DNA of 64,000 nucleotides from Chryseobacterium carnipullorum (GTDB lineage: Bacteria; Bacteroidota; Bacteroidia; Flavobacteriales; Weeksellaceae): positions 1 to 64,000 of the forward strand of contig NZ_FRCD01000002.1 of assembly GCF_900142785.1 (NCBI RefSeq). Direction: 5' to 3'. The position numbers and the translations under genes were made by a program. Below, one piece after another: positions 16,048 to 24,811 of this stretch. How positions within the stretch are numbered: position 1 is the stretch's first letter; every line of letters begins with the position of its first letter. Under the pieces are notes generated by a model. It made no database searches. It was not told where the DNA came from and worked only from the letters and a program-made list of their open reading frames with translations.

Positions 16048-18936
16048 ATGAATGTATCTAAAATCCCGGTTTCTGTGGGTAATTTAACAGAAAGGGTTTT
16101 ATTGATCGGTGCTCTATCGGTCTCACCTTTGGTTCTATCCCAAAAACAGGACAGCTTAAAGGAAAAATCCATAGAAGAAGTTGTGGTGGTAGGATATGGA
16201 ACACAAAAGAAAAGCAAAGTATCCGGTGCAGTGTCTGAAGCTTCACTGGACAAACTTACTTCCAGATCTTTATCCGGAGTAGGAGAAGTTCTTCAGGGAA
16301 AAGCGCCCGGAGTAACCGTGATTAATGAAGGAGGAGACCCCAATGGTGCACCAAAAGTGAATATCCGCGGTTTGGGGGGAATTAATGGAGAGACACCACT
16401 GTATGTTGTAGATGGAGTTGTTTTTAACGGCACGCCATCCATTAACCCTAATGATATTCAGGATATCTCTGTGCTTAAAGATGCTTCCGCTGCCATTTAC
16501 GGGGCCAGATCTTCAGGAGGGGTAATTCTTATTACGACCAAAAGAGGAAAAAAAGGGAATCTGACTGTAGACTTTGACGTGAAATATGGGGTGAATAATG
16601 CCTGGAGAATCAAAGAATCTCTGAACGCAGCAGAATTCCAGGACGTCATGTACAAAGCTTATGAAAGTGCAGGGAAGTTAACCAGTCTTCCCATTGCTTT
16701 CAATCCTGACAAATATCCAGATGGGCGAGTGACAAGAACAGACTGGATGAAAGAAATTTTCCGAACGGGAACCCTACAGGAATATAACGTCAATGTAAGT
16801 GGAGGAAGTGAAAAATCCAGATTTTTTGTGGGAATGAACCATAGAAATTTAGAAGGAATTCTACTCAATACCCAGGCGAAACGATATAATTTCAGAGTCA
16901 ATTCTGAACATAAAGTAAAAGACTGGCTGACGATCGGGGAAAATATGTATTATAATTATTCGGACGGAAATACAGCAGATACGAAAAGTGGTTACACGGG
17001 AGCATTGATCGCTGCGATGTATTATCCGCCTAATGTTCCTGCCTATACATCTTCCGGAGCTTTTTCCGGATTACCAATTGATGTGGCAGGGGGGTACGGA
17101 GATATGATCAATCCTGTTGCTTATCTTCAAAGAATCAGTATCAGAAATCCTACTCATGAGATTCTCATCAACCCTTACGCGGAAATCAGTTTGGCTAAAA
17201 ATTTAAAATTCAGATCCAATTTTTCCCAGACCTTCAAAATAGGAACGATTAAAAATTTCACTTACAGAGTTCTGGAAGTCGGGAAAATTTTTGACACCAA
17301 TAATCTAGAATACCAGTCGAATAACTCGTCAACTTCTTTGGCAGAACAGCTTCTTACTTATAAAACGAATTTTGGGCAGCATAATTTTGATTTCCTGGGA
17401 GGATTCACTTTCCAGAAAACGATTGATGAAGGATTTTTGGCCAAAGCCTATGATTTCAGAAGTGAAGCTGAGGTTTTCCAGCATCTTCAGAATGCAGCAG
17501 ATACCAATAAAGACGTTTCCAGTTACAAATACCAGCAGGCTTTGATCTCATACCTGGCTAGAGTAAACTATGATTATGCAGGTAAATATGTGATCAGCTT
17601 ATTAGGCAGAAGAGACGGATCTTCGTTGGTAGCAAAACAGAACAGGTTTGCTAATTATTATGCACTTTCCGGAGCCTGGGTAGTATCTAAAGAAAACTTT
17701 ATGCAGAATATTTCATGGCTTTCGACCTTTAAACTGAGAGGAAGTTATGGTATTTTAGGAAACCTTGGAGGGATTTCTCCGCAGGCTGTTAATCCTTTAA
17801 TGATAAGGGATAACAATATTATCTTTGGCCAGGATCCTTCCCAGAATATTGCCTACTATGCGACCACACGTCCGAATCCGGATCTGAAATGGGGAAAATC
17901 CGAGCAGACCAACTTTGGGGCGGATGCCTCTTTCCTGAATAACAGTCTTTCCTTACAGTTCGATTATTTCGTGAAAAATTCCAGAGACCAGATCTTTAAC
18001 GTGAGCTTACCAAGTACGGCAACCTACAATAATCAATACATCAATGCAGGATTATTCCAGGATAAAGGGTATGAATTGGGAATTAATTACAATGGCAAAA
18101 AGACTGGTGATTTTACTTATTCTGTGGGCGTTACCTTTAGTCAACTAAAAAATACGGTGAAAAAACTGGCGGATGTGGATGAGATTTTCATCAACAGTAA
18201 CGGAGTAAGAGGAGTATTGAAACCTACCCGTATCAAAGTGGGCGAATCCCTGTACTCTTATTATGGGTATAAGACTGATGGTATTTTCCAGTCACAGGAA
18301 GAGATCAACAATTATAAAGATGCCAATGGAAATCTGATCCAGCCCAATGCAAAACCCGGAGATATTAAATTCCTCAAAAAAGATGGAAATGTAGGAGTGC
18401 TCAATAACAATGATTTTGTAAATCTCGGAAACCCCTATCCTAAATTTTCTTACGGACTTTCTTATAATATGACCTGGAAAAATTTCGACCTGAATGTATT
18501 CTTCCAGGGAGTTTACGGGAATAAGATCTTCAACGGGATGAAGTTTGTTTCATTGAATCCTGGCGGAACCGGGCAGAATTATAATATGGACCGGGATATC
18601 CTGAACGCCTGGACTCCGCAGAATACCAATACCAATATTCCAAGACTTGTCCATGGTGATCCAAGTGGGAATTATTCTAAAGTATCAGATTTCTACGTTG
18701 AGGACGGATCTTATCTCAGACTTAAAAACCTGACCATTGGCTATTCATTACCGAAAGACATTTACAGCAGGATCAATGTGAACAGGCTGAGGATTTATGT
18801 GACCACCAACAACCTGTTTACCATTACAAAATATACCGGTTTTGATCCTGAAGTTGGAATGGATACCTACGGAGTGGACACCGGAAGATATCCACAGTCA
18901 CGCTCATTTATTTTCGGAGTAGAAGTGGGGTTATAA
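16048..18936 (+). CDS. SusC/RagA-family TonB-linked transporter lacking the regulatory domain
   Basis: 962 residues from ATG 16048. A signal peptide (ends VLSQ) is followed almost at once by the TonB box and plug: EEVVVVGYGTQKKSKVSGAV, the NIRGLGG/VVDGV segment and the SusC signature VLKDASAAIYGARSSGGVILI. The barrel ends with FIFGVEVGL. Unlike the transporter at 9796-12942 it has no N-terminal carboxypeptidase-like domain, which accounts for the shorter length. The susD-like partner begins 23 bases downstream, and a phosphodiesterase-phosphatase fusion follows, so the ligand may be a phosphate ester or phospholipid head group. That is inferred from neighbours only. Confidence 0.93.
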   Translation: MNVSKIPVSVGNLTERVLLIGALSVSPLVLSQKQDSLKEKSIEEVVVVGYGTQKKSKVSGAVSEASLDKLTSRSLSGVGEVLQGKAPGVTVINEGGDPNGAPKVNIRGLGGINGETPLYVVDGVVFNGTPSINPNDIQDISVLKDASAAIYGARSSGGVILITTKRGKKGNLTVDFDVKYGVNNAWRIKESLNAAEFQDVMYKAYESAGKLTSLPIAFNPDKYPDGRVTRTDWMKEIFRTGTLQEYNVNVSGGSEKSRFFVGMNHRNLEGILLNTQAKRYNFRVNSEHKVKDWLTIGENMYYNYSDGNTADTKSGYTGALIAAMYYPPNVPAYTSSGAFSGLPIDVAGGYGDMINPVAYLQRISIRNPTHEILINPYAEISLAKNLKFRSNFSQTFKIGTIKNFTYRVLEVGKIFDTNNLEYQSNNSSTSLAEQLLTYKTNFGQHNFDFLGGFTFQKTIDEGFLAKAYDFRSEAEVFQHLQNAADTNKDVSSYKYQQALISYLARVNYDYAGKYVISLLGRRDGSSLVAKQNRFANYYALSGAWVVSKENFMQNISWLSTFKLRGSYGILGNLGGISPQAVNPLMIRDNNIIFGQDPSQNIAYYATTRPNPDLKWGKSEQTNFGADASFLNNSLSLQFDYFVKNSRDQIFNVSLPSTATYNNQYINAGLFQDKGYELGINYNGKKTGDFTYSVGVTFSQLKNTVKKLADVDEIFINSNGVRGVLKPTRIKVGESLYSYYGYKTDGIFQSQEEINNYKDANGNLIQPNAKPGDIKFLKKDGNVGVLNNNDFVNLGNPYPKFSYGLSYNMTWKNFDLNVFFQGVYGNKIFNGMKFVSLNPGGTGQNYNMDRDILNAWTPQNTNTNIPRLVHGDPSGNYSKVSDFYVEDGSYLRLKNLTIGYSLPKDIYSRINVNRLRIYVTTNNLFTITKYTGFDPEVGMDTYGVDTGRYPQSRSFIFGVEVGL

Positions 18937-18959
18937 TTTTAAACATAAAAAAGAATAAG

Positions 18960-20468
18960 ATGAAATTTTTCAATACAATAATTTTAGTTTCAGGAATATC
19001 CGCCCTTCTTTGGTCTTGTACCAATGAGCTGGATGTTCAGCCCGAAGGAACGCCGACAGAAGCCAGTTTCTGGAAAACGGAAAATGATCTGGTAACCGGT
19101 GCTAATGCGATGTATAAACCTCTTTTTGACGGAGAATTTTACGGAAGAGGATTTTTCTGGTTCATCAATGCCAGTGATGATATGGTAACCGGAAGGGCGA
19201 AAAGTGAAGCCGATAATGCTAAAAATTTCAGCAGCAATTATATTGCGGCAGGTGATCTCGAAACCCAGTGGAATAAAAGGTTTAATGTGATTGGTGTTGC
19301 CAACCGTGTGATCCGTAATGTGGATAATATTCAGGCTTCGGTAGCTGTTAAAAACAAATACCTTGGAGAAGCTCTGTTTATGAGCAGCAGAATGTATTTC
19401 GAGCTAGCTTATAACTATGGTAATGAAAAAGCAGGAATTCCCATTATCGACCGTACTAAAGAACCGGACCCTAATCCTATTCCGAGAGCGGCCAATGTGA
19501 ATGAAAATTACAATTATATAGTGAACGATCTGAAGAAAGCCGCTGAATTACTTCCTTCTCAGGAAGAACTTTCTCCTAAAGATTACGGTAGACCCCATAA
19601 AGCAGCTGCCTGGGCACTTCTGGCAAAGGTTTACCTTTTTATGGGAGACTGGAAGAACGCTGCATTCTGGGCTAATGAAGTCATGACCAAAGGAAACAGA
19701 AAACTGCTCGGGAACTTTTCAGATGTTTTTAAATCGGAGAATAATTACAGCTCAGAATACATCTGGTCCATTCCGGGTACACCTAAATTTACCTCTTGGG
19801 GAAGTATTCTTCCCGGCGTGATGCTTGAAAACAAAGGATGGGGAGAATATAACGGCTGGGGATATTTCCAACCGACAAAAGAATTATATGACGAATATGA
19901 AGCAGGAGACCAGAGAAGAAGTGCAACCATTTTGAAACTGGGAGATCAGTTCACTTTTAACGGAAAAACAAGAACGTATGCTTCTACGAATTCACTTACG
20001 GGTTATCAGTTTAATAAATACATGGATGCTTTCAAATATACGCTCAACAGCGGCCATGTAAGTGCGAATGGCGATTATCCATGTACAGATCTGGCCGTTC
20101 CGATTATGCGTTACTCAGAAGTAATTTTGATTAAAGCGGAAGCTTTGCTCATGCAGGGGCAGAATGCTGATGTGGAAATTAATCTGATCAGGGTCCGCGC
20201 AGGATTGACACCAAAAACAGGATGTACACTGGCTGACCTGAAACATGAAAGACGTTGTGAGCTGGCAGGCGAGTGGGCAGACCGACACAGAGACCTTGTC
20301 CGTTGGGGAGATGCTAAAAATACCTATGCAAAAGCGCTTCATGGTATCAATGGTAACGAAGTCTGGGCTCCGAGAAACTTCAACCCGGCAATACACAATG
20401 TATGGGCAGTTCCGCAGGTTGAAATTGTCAACAGTCACGGCGTGATCAAGCAAAATGAAGGGTGGTAA
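18960..20468 (+). CDS. SusD/RagB-family nutrient-binding lipoprotein
   Basis: 502 residues with a lipobox (LWSC, Cys about residue 20). After it comes the usual SusD start NELDVQPEGTPTEASFW, then TPR-like helices and the C-terminal RagB/SusD region with PIMRYSEVILIKAEALL and ERRCELAGEWADRHRDLVRWG. It is full SusD type, different from the SusD-like_2 protein at 8241-9776, so the two pairs are not simple duplicates. It should cap the transporter encoded 23 bases upstream. A terminator hairpin begins 22 bases after its stop. Confidence 0.93.
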   Translation: MKFFNTIILVSGISALLWSCTNELDVQPEGTPTEASFWKTENDLVTGANAMYKPLFDGEFYGRGFFWFINASDDMVTGRAKSEADNAKNFSSNYIAAGDLETQWNKRFNVIGVANRVIRNVDNIQASVAVKNKYLGEALFMSSRMYFELAYNYGNEKAGIPIIDRTKEPDPNPIPRAANVNENYNYIVNDLKKAAELLPSQEELSPKDYGRPHKAAAWALLAKVYLFMGDWKNAAFWANEVMTKGNRKLLGNFSDVFKSENNYSSEYIWSIPGTPKFTSWGSILPGVMLENKGWGEYNGWGYFQPTKELYDEYEAGDQRRSATILKLGDQFTFNGKTRTYASTNSLTGYQFNKYMDAFKYTLNSGHVSANGDYPCTDLAVPIMRYSEVILIKAEALLMQGQNADVEINLIRVRAGLTPKTGCTLADLKHERRCELAGEWADRHRDLVRWGDAKNTYAKALHGINGNEVWAPRNFNPAIHNVWAVPQVEIVNSHGVIKQNEGW

Positions 20469-20490
20469 AATAGTAATATAGATATATACT

Positions 20491-20526
20491 GTATCACTGT
20501 GTGAGCTGCACAGTGATACGGTTTTT
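20491..20526 (+). terminator. Intrinsic terminator between susD-like and phosphatase genes
   Basis: A perfect 11-bp stem (GTATCACTGTG, 20491-20501, with CACAGTGATAC, 20509-20519), a 7-base loop and a G plus six T. It ends only 7 bases before the ATG of the next gene. It may act as an attenuator, giving less phosphatase than SusCD, or the phosphatase may have its own promoter inside susD. Confidence 0.85.
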
Positions 20527-20533
20527 TAATAGT

Positions 20534-22366
20534 ATGATGAAATTATCAAAAAAAATAGCAGTTGTACTGGCTTTTGGGTTGTTTACTCAAAACCAGGCGC
20601 AGAATTATCTGAAGTATACGGTGGGCAATGCCCATTCCCATAATGATTATCAGCAGGAAATTCCTTTCTGGCAGGCCTATTATGCCAGCTTTGGTTCTAT
20701 TGAGGCAGATGTTTTCCTCGTGAAAGGGAAGCTTTGGGTTGCCCATACGGAAAAAGAGCTGCTACCAGACCGAACACTGGAGAGCCTCTATCTTGATCCG
20801 ATATCGAAACAAATCAAACTTAACAAAGGAAATATTTATTCCGATAGTACTAAAAAGCTACAGCTCCTCATCGATATCAAACAGGATTATAAAACATCTT
20901 TAAATGCTTTGGTAAACATTTTGAAGAAGTATCCTGAAATTACAGGCTGTCCGGGTATTAAAATGGTGATTACAGGAGCAAAACCTCAGCCGGGTGATTT
21001 TAAAAACTATCCGGATTATCTCTGGTTTGATGGTGATCTGGATACAAATTATACCGGAGACCAGCTGAAAAGAGTGGGAATGTTCAGTGCAGACTTCCAG
21101 AATCTGGTCAAATGGAATGGAAAAGGAATTCCGAGGGATGAGGAAACGGAAAGAATTAAAAAAGCAGTAGAAAAGGCGCATGTCCAGCAGAAGCCCGTAC
21201 GTTTTTACGGAGCCCCTGATTTTACCAATGCCTGGGTAAACCTGATGGATCTTGATGTGGATTATATCAATACCGATCATATTCCTGATCTTAAAAAGTT
21301 CATCAATACCATTCCTAAAAATTTTTATAAGAGTACAAAGGAATATGAAATATACCAACCAACGTACAAAACAGATCAGACCAAAAAGAAGGTTAAAAAT
21401 GTTATTCTCCTGATTCCGGACGGAACTTCCCTTCCCCAGTATTATGCTGCTTTTACAGCTAACAAAGGGAAGCTGAATGTTTTTAATATGAAATCCACCG
21501 GATTATCCAAAACCAATTCTTCCAATGCCTACATTACAGATTCTGCACCCGGATCAACGGCATTTGCAACAGGGGTTAAAACAAAAAATACATTTGTAGG
21601 AGTCGATGATAAAGGAAAAGCTCTGGCTCAGATTCCAGATATTATTGCAGCAAAGGGACTGGATTCAGGATTAATTTCCACAGGAGATATTACTGATGCA
21701 ACACCAGCGGATTTCTACGCGCATTCGGATAACAGAAATAGTTCGGAGCCTATCCTTAAAGATTTTGTCAATTCTAAAACGAAGATTTTAATTGGAGGGC
21801 CTACAGGAGGATTGAGTCAGGAAAACGGGCAAAAAATCAAAGAGGCCAGGATTGATTTCTATCAGGATCTGAAATCAGTCAGCACAATAAACGGCCGTAC
21901 TTTGGTGATTGATCCTTTGGCCTCCCGGAGAATAAGCAACGGAAGAGGAAACTGGCTGGCTGATGCTTTTGATCTTACGTTAAATGATTTAAAGGAAAAT
22001 AAAAAAGGCTTCTTTATGATGGTGGAAGCTTCACAGACCGATGGAGGAGGACACAGCAATAATCTTGAGCAGCTGGTGACTGAACTCTTAGATTTTGATC
22101 ATGTCGTAGGAAAAGCGATGAAATTTTCTGATGAAAATAAAGAAACACTGGTTATCGTTGTAGGAGATCATGAAACCGGAGGCTTGACACTTTTGGATGG
22201 GAGCCTTAAAGAGGGCTGGGTTTTCGGGAATTTCAGTACAAACGATCATACCTCCATTCCATCCAGTGTATTTGCTTACGGACCCCATTCTCAGGAATTC
22301 ACAGGACTGTTTGAAAATACTGAAATCTTTAATAAAATACTTTCAGCCTACGGGATTCAGAGATAA
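20534..22366 (+). CDS. Secreted phosphodiesterase-alkaline phosphatase fusion
   Basis: 610 residues from ATG 20534; the next codon is also ATG. The signal peptide ends near NQAQ. Residues about 28-255 resemble PI-PLC/GDPD-type TIM-barrel phosphodiesterases: HSHNDY (34-39), IEADV (56-60) and WVAH (68-71). Residues about 288-610 are an alkaline phosphatase: LLIPDG metal ligand, catalytic Ser in TDSAPGSTAFATG (Ser337), GDITDATPADFYAHS, EASQTDGGGHS and GDHETGG. It could cleave a glycerophosphodiester to a phosphomonoester and then release phosphate in the periplasm or outside. A GTG at 20501 in frame lies within the terminator stem and is rejected. The third member of the susCD locus; the substrate is inferred. 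Confidence 0.88.
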   Translation: MMKLSKKIAVVLAFGLFTQNQAQNYLKYTVGNAHSHNDYQQEIPFWQAYYASFGSIEADVFLVKGKLWVAHTEKELLPDRTLESLYLDPISKQIKLNKGNIYSDSTKKLQLLIDIKQDYKTSLNALVNILKKYPEITGCPGIKMVITGAKPQPGDFKNYPDYLWFDGDLDTNYTGDQLKRVGMFSADFQNLVKWNGKGIPRDEETERIKKAVEKAHVQQKPVRFYGAPDFTNAWVNLMDLDVDYINTDHIPDLKKFINTIPKNFYKSTKEYEIYQPTYKTDQTKKKVKNVILLIPDGTSLPQYYAAFTANKGKLNVFNMKSTGLSKTNSSNAYITDSAPGSTAFATGVKTKNTFVGVDDKGKALAQIPDIIAAKGLDSGLISTGDITDATPADFYAHSDNRNSSEPILKDFVNSKTKILIGGPTGGLSQENGQKIKEARIDFYQDLKSVSTINGRTLVIDPLASRRISNGRGNWLADAFDLTLNDLKENKKGFFMMVEASQTDGGGHSNNLEQLVTELLDFDHVVGKAMKFSDENKETLVIVVGDHETGGLTLLDGSLKEGWVFGNFSTNDHTSIPSSVFAYGPHSQEFTGLFENTEIFNKILSAYGIQR

Positions 22367-22386
22367 TCCGGAAACAATCTGCGTTG

Positions 22387-22427
22387 AAAAAAATGTAGTC
22401 TTTAGCAATTAAAGACTACATTTTTTA
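22387..22427. terminator. Bidirectional intrinsic terminator
   Basis: A perfect 13-bp stem (AATGTAGTCTTTA, 22392-22404, with TAAAGACTACATT, 22410-22422) and a 5-base loop, flanked by A-run and T-run. It serves the phosphatase gene on plus and the PI-PLC-like gene on minus. Confidence 0.92.
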
Positions 22428-22452
22428 TAGTAGCGGATGATCAAGTAATCAT

Positions 22453-23439
22453 CTAGTTGTAATTTGTTTTAATAATCAGTGTTGATAACTCTGTGTTGAT
22501 GAAATCTATTGGCATCATTCCATAAGATCCTTTGGTGTTATTTTGGAAGAATGTGGTCACTTTAGGATTAATAGCATCAGAAACTCCAGGTATACTTGGT
22601 ATTCCAAAGATTAAAGGTTTGTATCCACTGGTGAAATTGATGAAAAGTTTGCCACTTGTATCATTTTTTGCTTCATTAAAAAGGGTTGAAATCTTTGTCC
22701 ATTTTTCATCATTATTTGTCACTTTATAATAATCCTGAACCTTTACTGATGTTCCCGGGGTAGTATTAATTTCAAACGTGGTATTGTCTGCCCATCCTGT
22801 GGCATCAATCCCCTTAGAAACTTCAGCGGGAAATCTTCTCAATAATCTGATTTTTCCTCTTATATCTCCCAGCCTCGGAATGTTATTTCCCAGATTCCAT
22901 CGAGAAGGATTTTTCTGAACGTAGGTGTCAAATGTTTTTTCAAAACTTCTTGAGGTGTTGGAAGCATTGTATTCTTCCTTAACAGACATAATGATGGTTT
23001 CTGTGGGGTGGCTCTCCAAAAATGCGTAACAAGCGGTGAGCACATCATCAAAGTTCAAATTTTGGTAGATCGCACCATGGTGTATCGCAAATGAATTATC
23101 AATATGCCTGCAACGAATATCCAGAAAACGGACTCCGGCATTAAGTTGTTCGGCAATCGTAAGGTTTTGGGTTTTTGCAGTACCACTGTTGGAAGGCACC
23201 TCTCTCATAGCACCTGAATCATGAGTACCCGGGATCGAAAGTTTAGCTATTGAAATATTATCCTGAAGTCCGGACATCCAGCTATTGGTTTCGATTGAGG
23301 CTAAAGAAGCCCTCTCATTTTTTTTCTGATGAAGACTTAGTTCTGTGCTGTCTGAATCTATTTCGGCTGTTCTTTCCGAACAGGAGAAAAACATACTTGC
23401 AGCGGTAAGGCCAAGGAATAAAATGGTTGAAGATCTCAT
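22453..23439 (-). CDS. PI-PLC-like phosphodiesterase lipoprotein
   Basis: 328 residues. The lipobox FFSC (Cys20) predicts a lipoprotein. The catalytic X domain of bacterial phosphatidylinositol-specific phospholipase C is visible: SIPGTHDSGA with the first catalytic His (His73), GVRFLDIRCR, and FAIHHG with the second His (about 121). IIMSVKEE and LGDIRGKIRLLRRF follow. Bacterial enzymes of this family cleave phosphatidylinositol to a cyclic inositol phosphate and diacylglycerol without calcium. It faces the fusion phosphatase across a shared terminator and adds a second phospholipase activity to the locus. Substrate range cannot be read from sequence. Confidence 0.9.
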   Translation of the reverse strand: MRSSTILFLGLTAASMFFSCSERTAEIDSDSTELSLHQKKNERASLASIETNSWMSGLQDNISIAKLSIPGTHDSGAMREVPSNSGTAKTQNLTIAEQLNAGVRFLDIRCRHIDNSFAIHHGAIYQNLNFDDVLTACYAFLESHPTETIIMSVKEEYNASNTSRSFEKTFDTYVQKNPSRWNLGNNIPRLGDIRGKIRLLRRFPAEVSKGIDATGWADNTTFEINTTPGTSVKVQDYYKVTNNDEKWTKISTLFNEAKNDTSGKLFINFTSGYKPLIFGIPSIPGVSDAINPKVTTFFQNNTKGSYGMMPIDFINTELSTLIIKTNYN

Positions 23440-23582
23440 ACTTTAAGTTGATATAGTTTATGGTATTTTTATTTGATTAAAAATAGCAATATATCATACC
23501 AGGAGAAGTTAATTCAACCTTAAGAGATAATTAAGTTGTGTTAAAATATAAGAGTAATGAATCTTCCCATCCATCGAAAAAA

Positions 23583-24257
23583 TTAGTAAATGAAATCTTT
23601 ATCTGAACCTGGAATTTTAAACTTATGTTCCCCAATCTTGAAGCTGTTCATTTTAATCAAGGTTTTAAACGGATGCTTAAATTCTTTGTGAGTATCTTTA
23701 GGGATCACTTTTTGTTCCTCATCACAGGATGAATATTCTTCATCTGCAATAACTTTTCCCGTAGAGAAATTGATTTCGTTCAGATAATTGAAATCGCAGG
23801 TGTCTTCAAATCTGTCATGAGAACCGATGAGGTAAAAATCACCATTCTGAAACCTGAAGGTATGCTGATAAGTCTGCGTATGCCGAGAATTGGTATTGAA
23901 TATCTGGGTAATAGAAAGGCTGTTGTTTTTAATTGATATTTCAGGAGGCGCATTCTCTTCCGGATAAAACCCCATTCCGCTGGACAAAAGAAGTGTGCTA
24001 TTTTCCTTCCAGATTTTCAGCTTACCGTCTATGTTTTTTAAGATAAAGAATGATCTGAGAAAATTATCACGGTCATTCAGTTTATTTTTTTTGTCGGTAT
24101 TGAAAATGATCACTGTTTCATCTTTTCCGTCTTTGTCCAGATCTCCTTTGGCTTCAGCTATTTTTTGATAGCCTTTCGGAACAGAAAAATCTTTCAGACT
24201 TTGAGCTTGCAAACCTATGATTAATAATGCAGAGATAAAACAAAAAAGCTTTTTCAT
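23583..24257 (-). CDS. Secreted protein of unknown function with a DxDxD-type motif
   Basis: 224 residues; the signal peptide ends near GLQAQ. The early segment KGDLDKDGKDETVIIF is like the calcium-binding or FG-GAP-type D-x-D-x-D loops seen in secreted beta proteins. The rest alternates beta strands and includes Cys residues in DTCDF and SSCDEE. No catalytic motif is seen. It lies 15 bases downstream of the next gene on the minus strand and is probably co-transcribed with it. Confidence 0.75.
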   Translation of the reverse strand: MKKLFCFISALLIIGLQAQSLKDFSVPKGYQKIAEAKGDLDKDGKDETVIIFNTDKKNKLNDRDNFLRSFFILKNIDGKLKIWKENSTLLLSSGMGFYPEENAPPEISIKNNSLSITQIFNTNSRHTQTYQHTFRFQNGDFYLIGSHDRFEDTCDFNYLNEINFSTGKVIADEEYSSCDEEQKVIPKDTHKEFKHPFKTLIKMNSFKIGEHKFKIPGSDKDFIY

Positions 24258-24272
24258 AGAACGGCATTAAAA

Positions 24273-24758
24273 TTATAACCCAAAATCTTCTTTCTTTACC
24301 TCTGTGTCTTCCAGATTGCACATACAGCCTTTAATCGTTTTATAAACGCCTGAAATTTCAGTTTCTTTCCCTTTGCTGTCAGTAACTGTGATGCCGGCAG
24401 CATAGGATCCATCTTCTGCATAATAGGTTCTGAACAATTGATATTTGTAATTATTATTTGAAAAGGATAAATAATTGAGGTCCATACCTGCATTCTGCTT
24501 TCCGCCGCCTCTGTGGTAAGAATTGTAGGTAAACTGCTTCCAGCTTTCCTTCGTCCTTGAATTGGGAAACTCCATCTCTACATGATTTTTGCTTCCCAAT
24601 CGGTATTGAATATAACTATTCTTTTTATCTTTCACCAAAGACATTCTCTTTCCGTTTTTTGTGTCAAACGAAAAAATAGTTTCCTCATTAGGTAAAAGAT
24701 ATTGCGCAGAAAAAACCAGCGGGATCATTAAAGCAAAAATCAGCAAAAAGTTTCTCAT
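24273..24758 (-). CDS. Small secreted protein of unknown function
   Basis: 161 residues with a signal peptide (MRNFLLIFALMIPLVFSAQ). The mature protein is basic and beta-rich with a C-terminal CMCNLED Cys pair. No family is recognised. Probably in a two-gene unit with the 23583-24257 gene. Confidence 0.75.
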   Translation of the reverse strand: MRNFLLIFALMIPLVFSAQYLLPNEETIFSFDTKNGKRMSLVKDKKNSYIQYRLGSKNHVEMEFPNSRTKESWKQFTYNSYHRGGGKQNAGMDLNYLSFSNNNYKYQLFRTYYAEDGSYAAGITVTDSKGKETEISGVYKTIKGCMCNLEDTEVKKEDFGL

Positions 24759-24811
24759 AAAACTAGAGTGTTTTTCAAATTAGTAGATTGTCATATCAAC
24801 GAATCCGCACA

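Noticed and set aside
15681..16253. Small minus-strand open frames upstream of the second susC gene
   Set aside because: They overlap the promoter and N-terminus of susC and show no motif.
20501..20533. GTG start for the phosphodiesterase-phosphatase fusion
   Set aside because: It falls inside the stem of an intrinsic terminator and adds residues before a normal signal peptide; ATG 20534 or 20537 is preferred.
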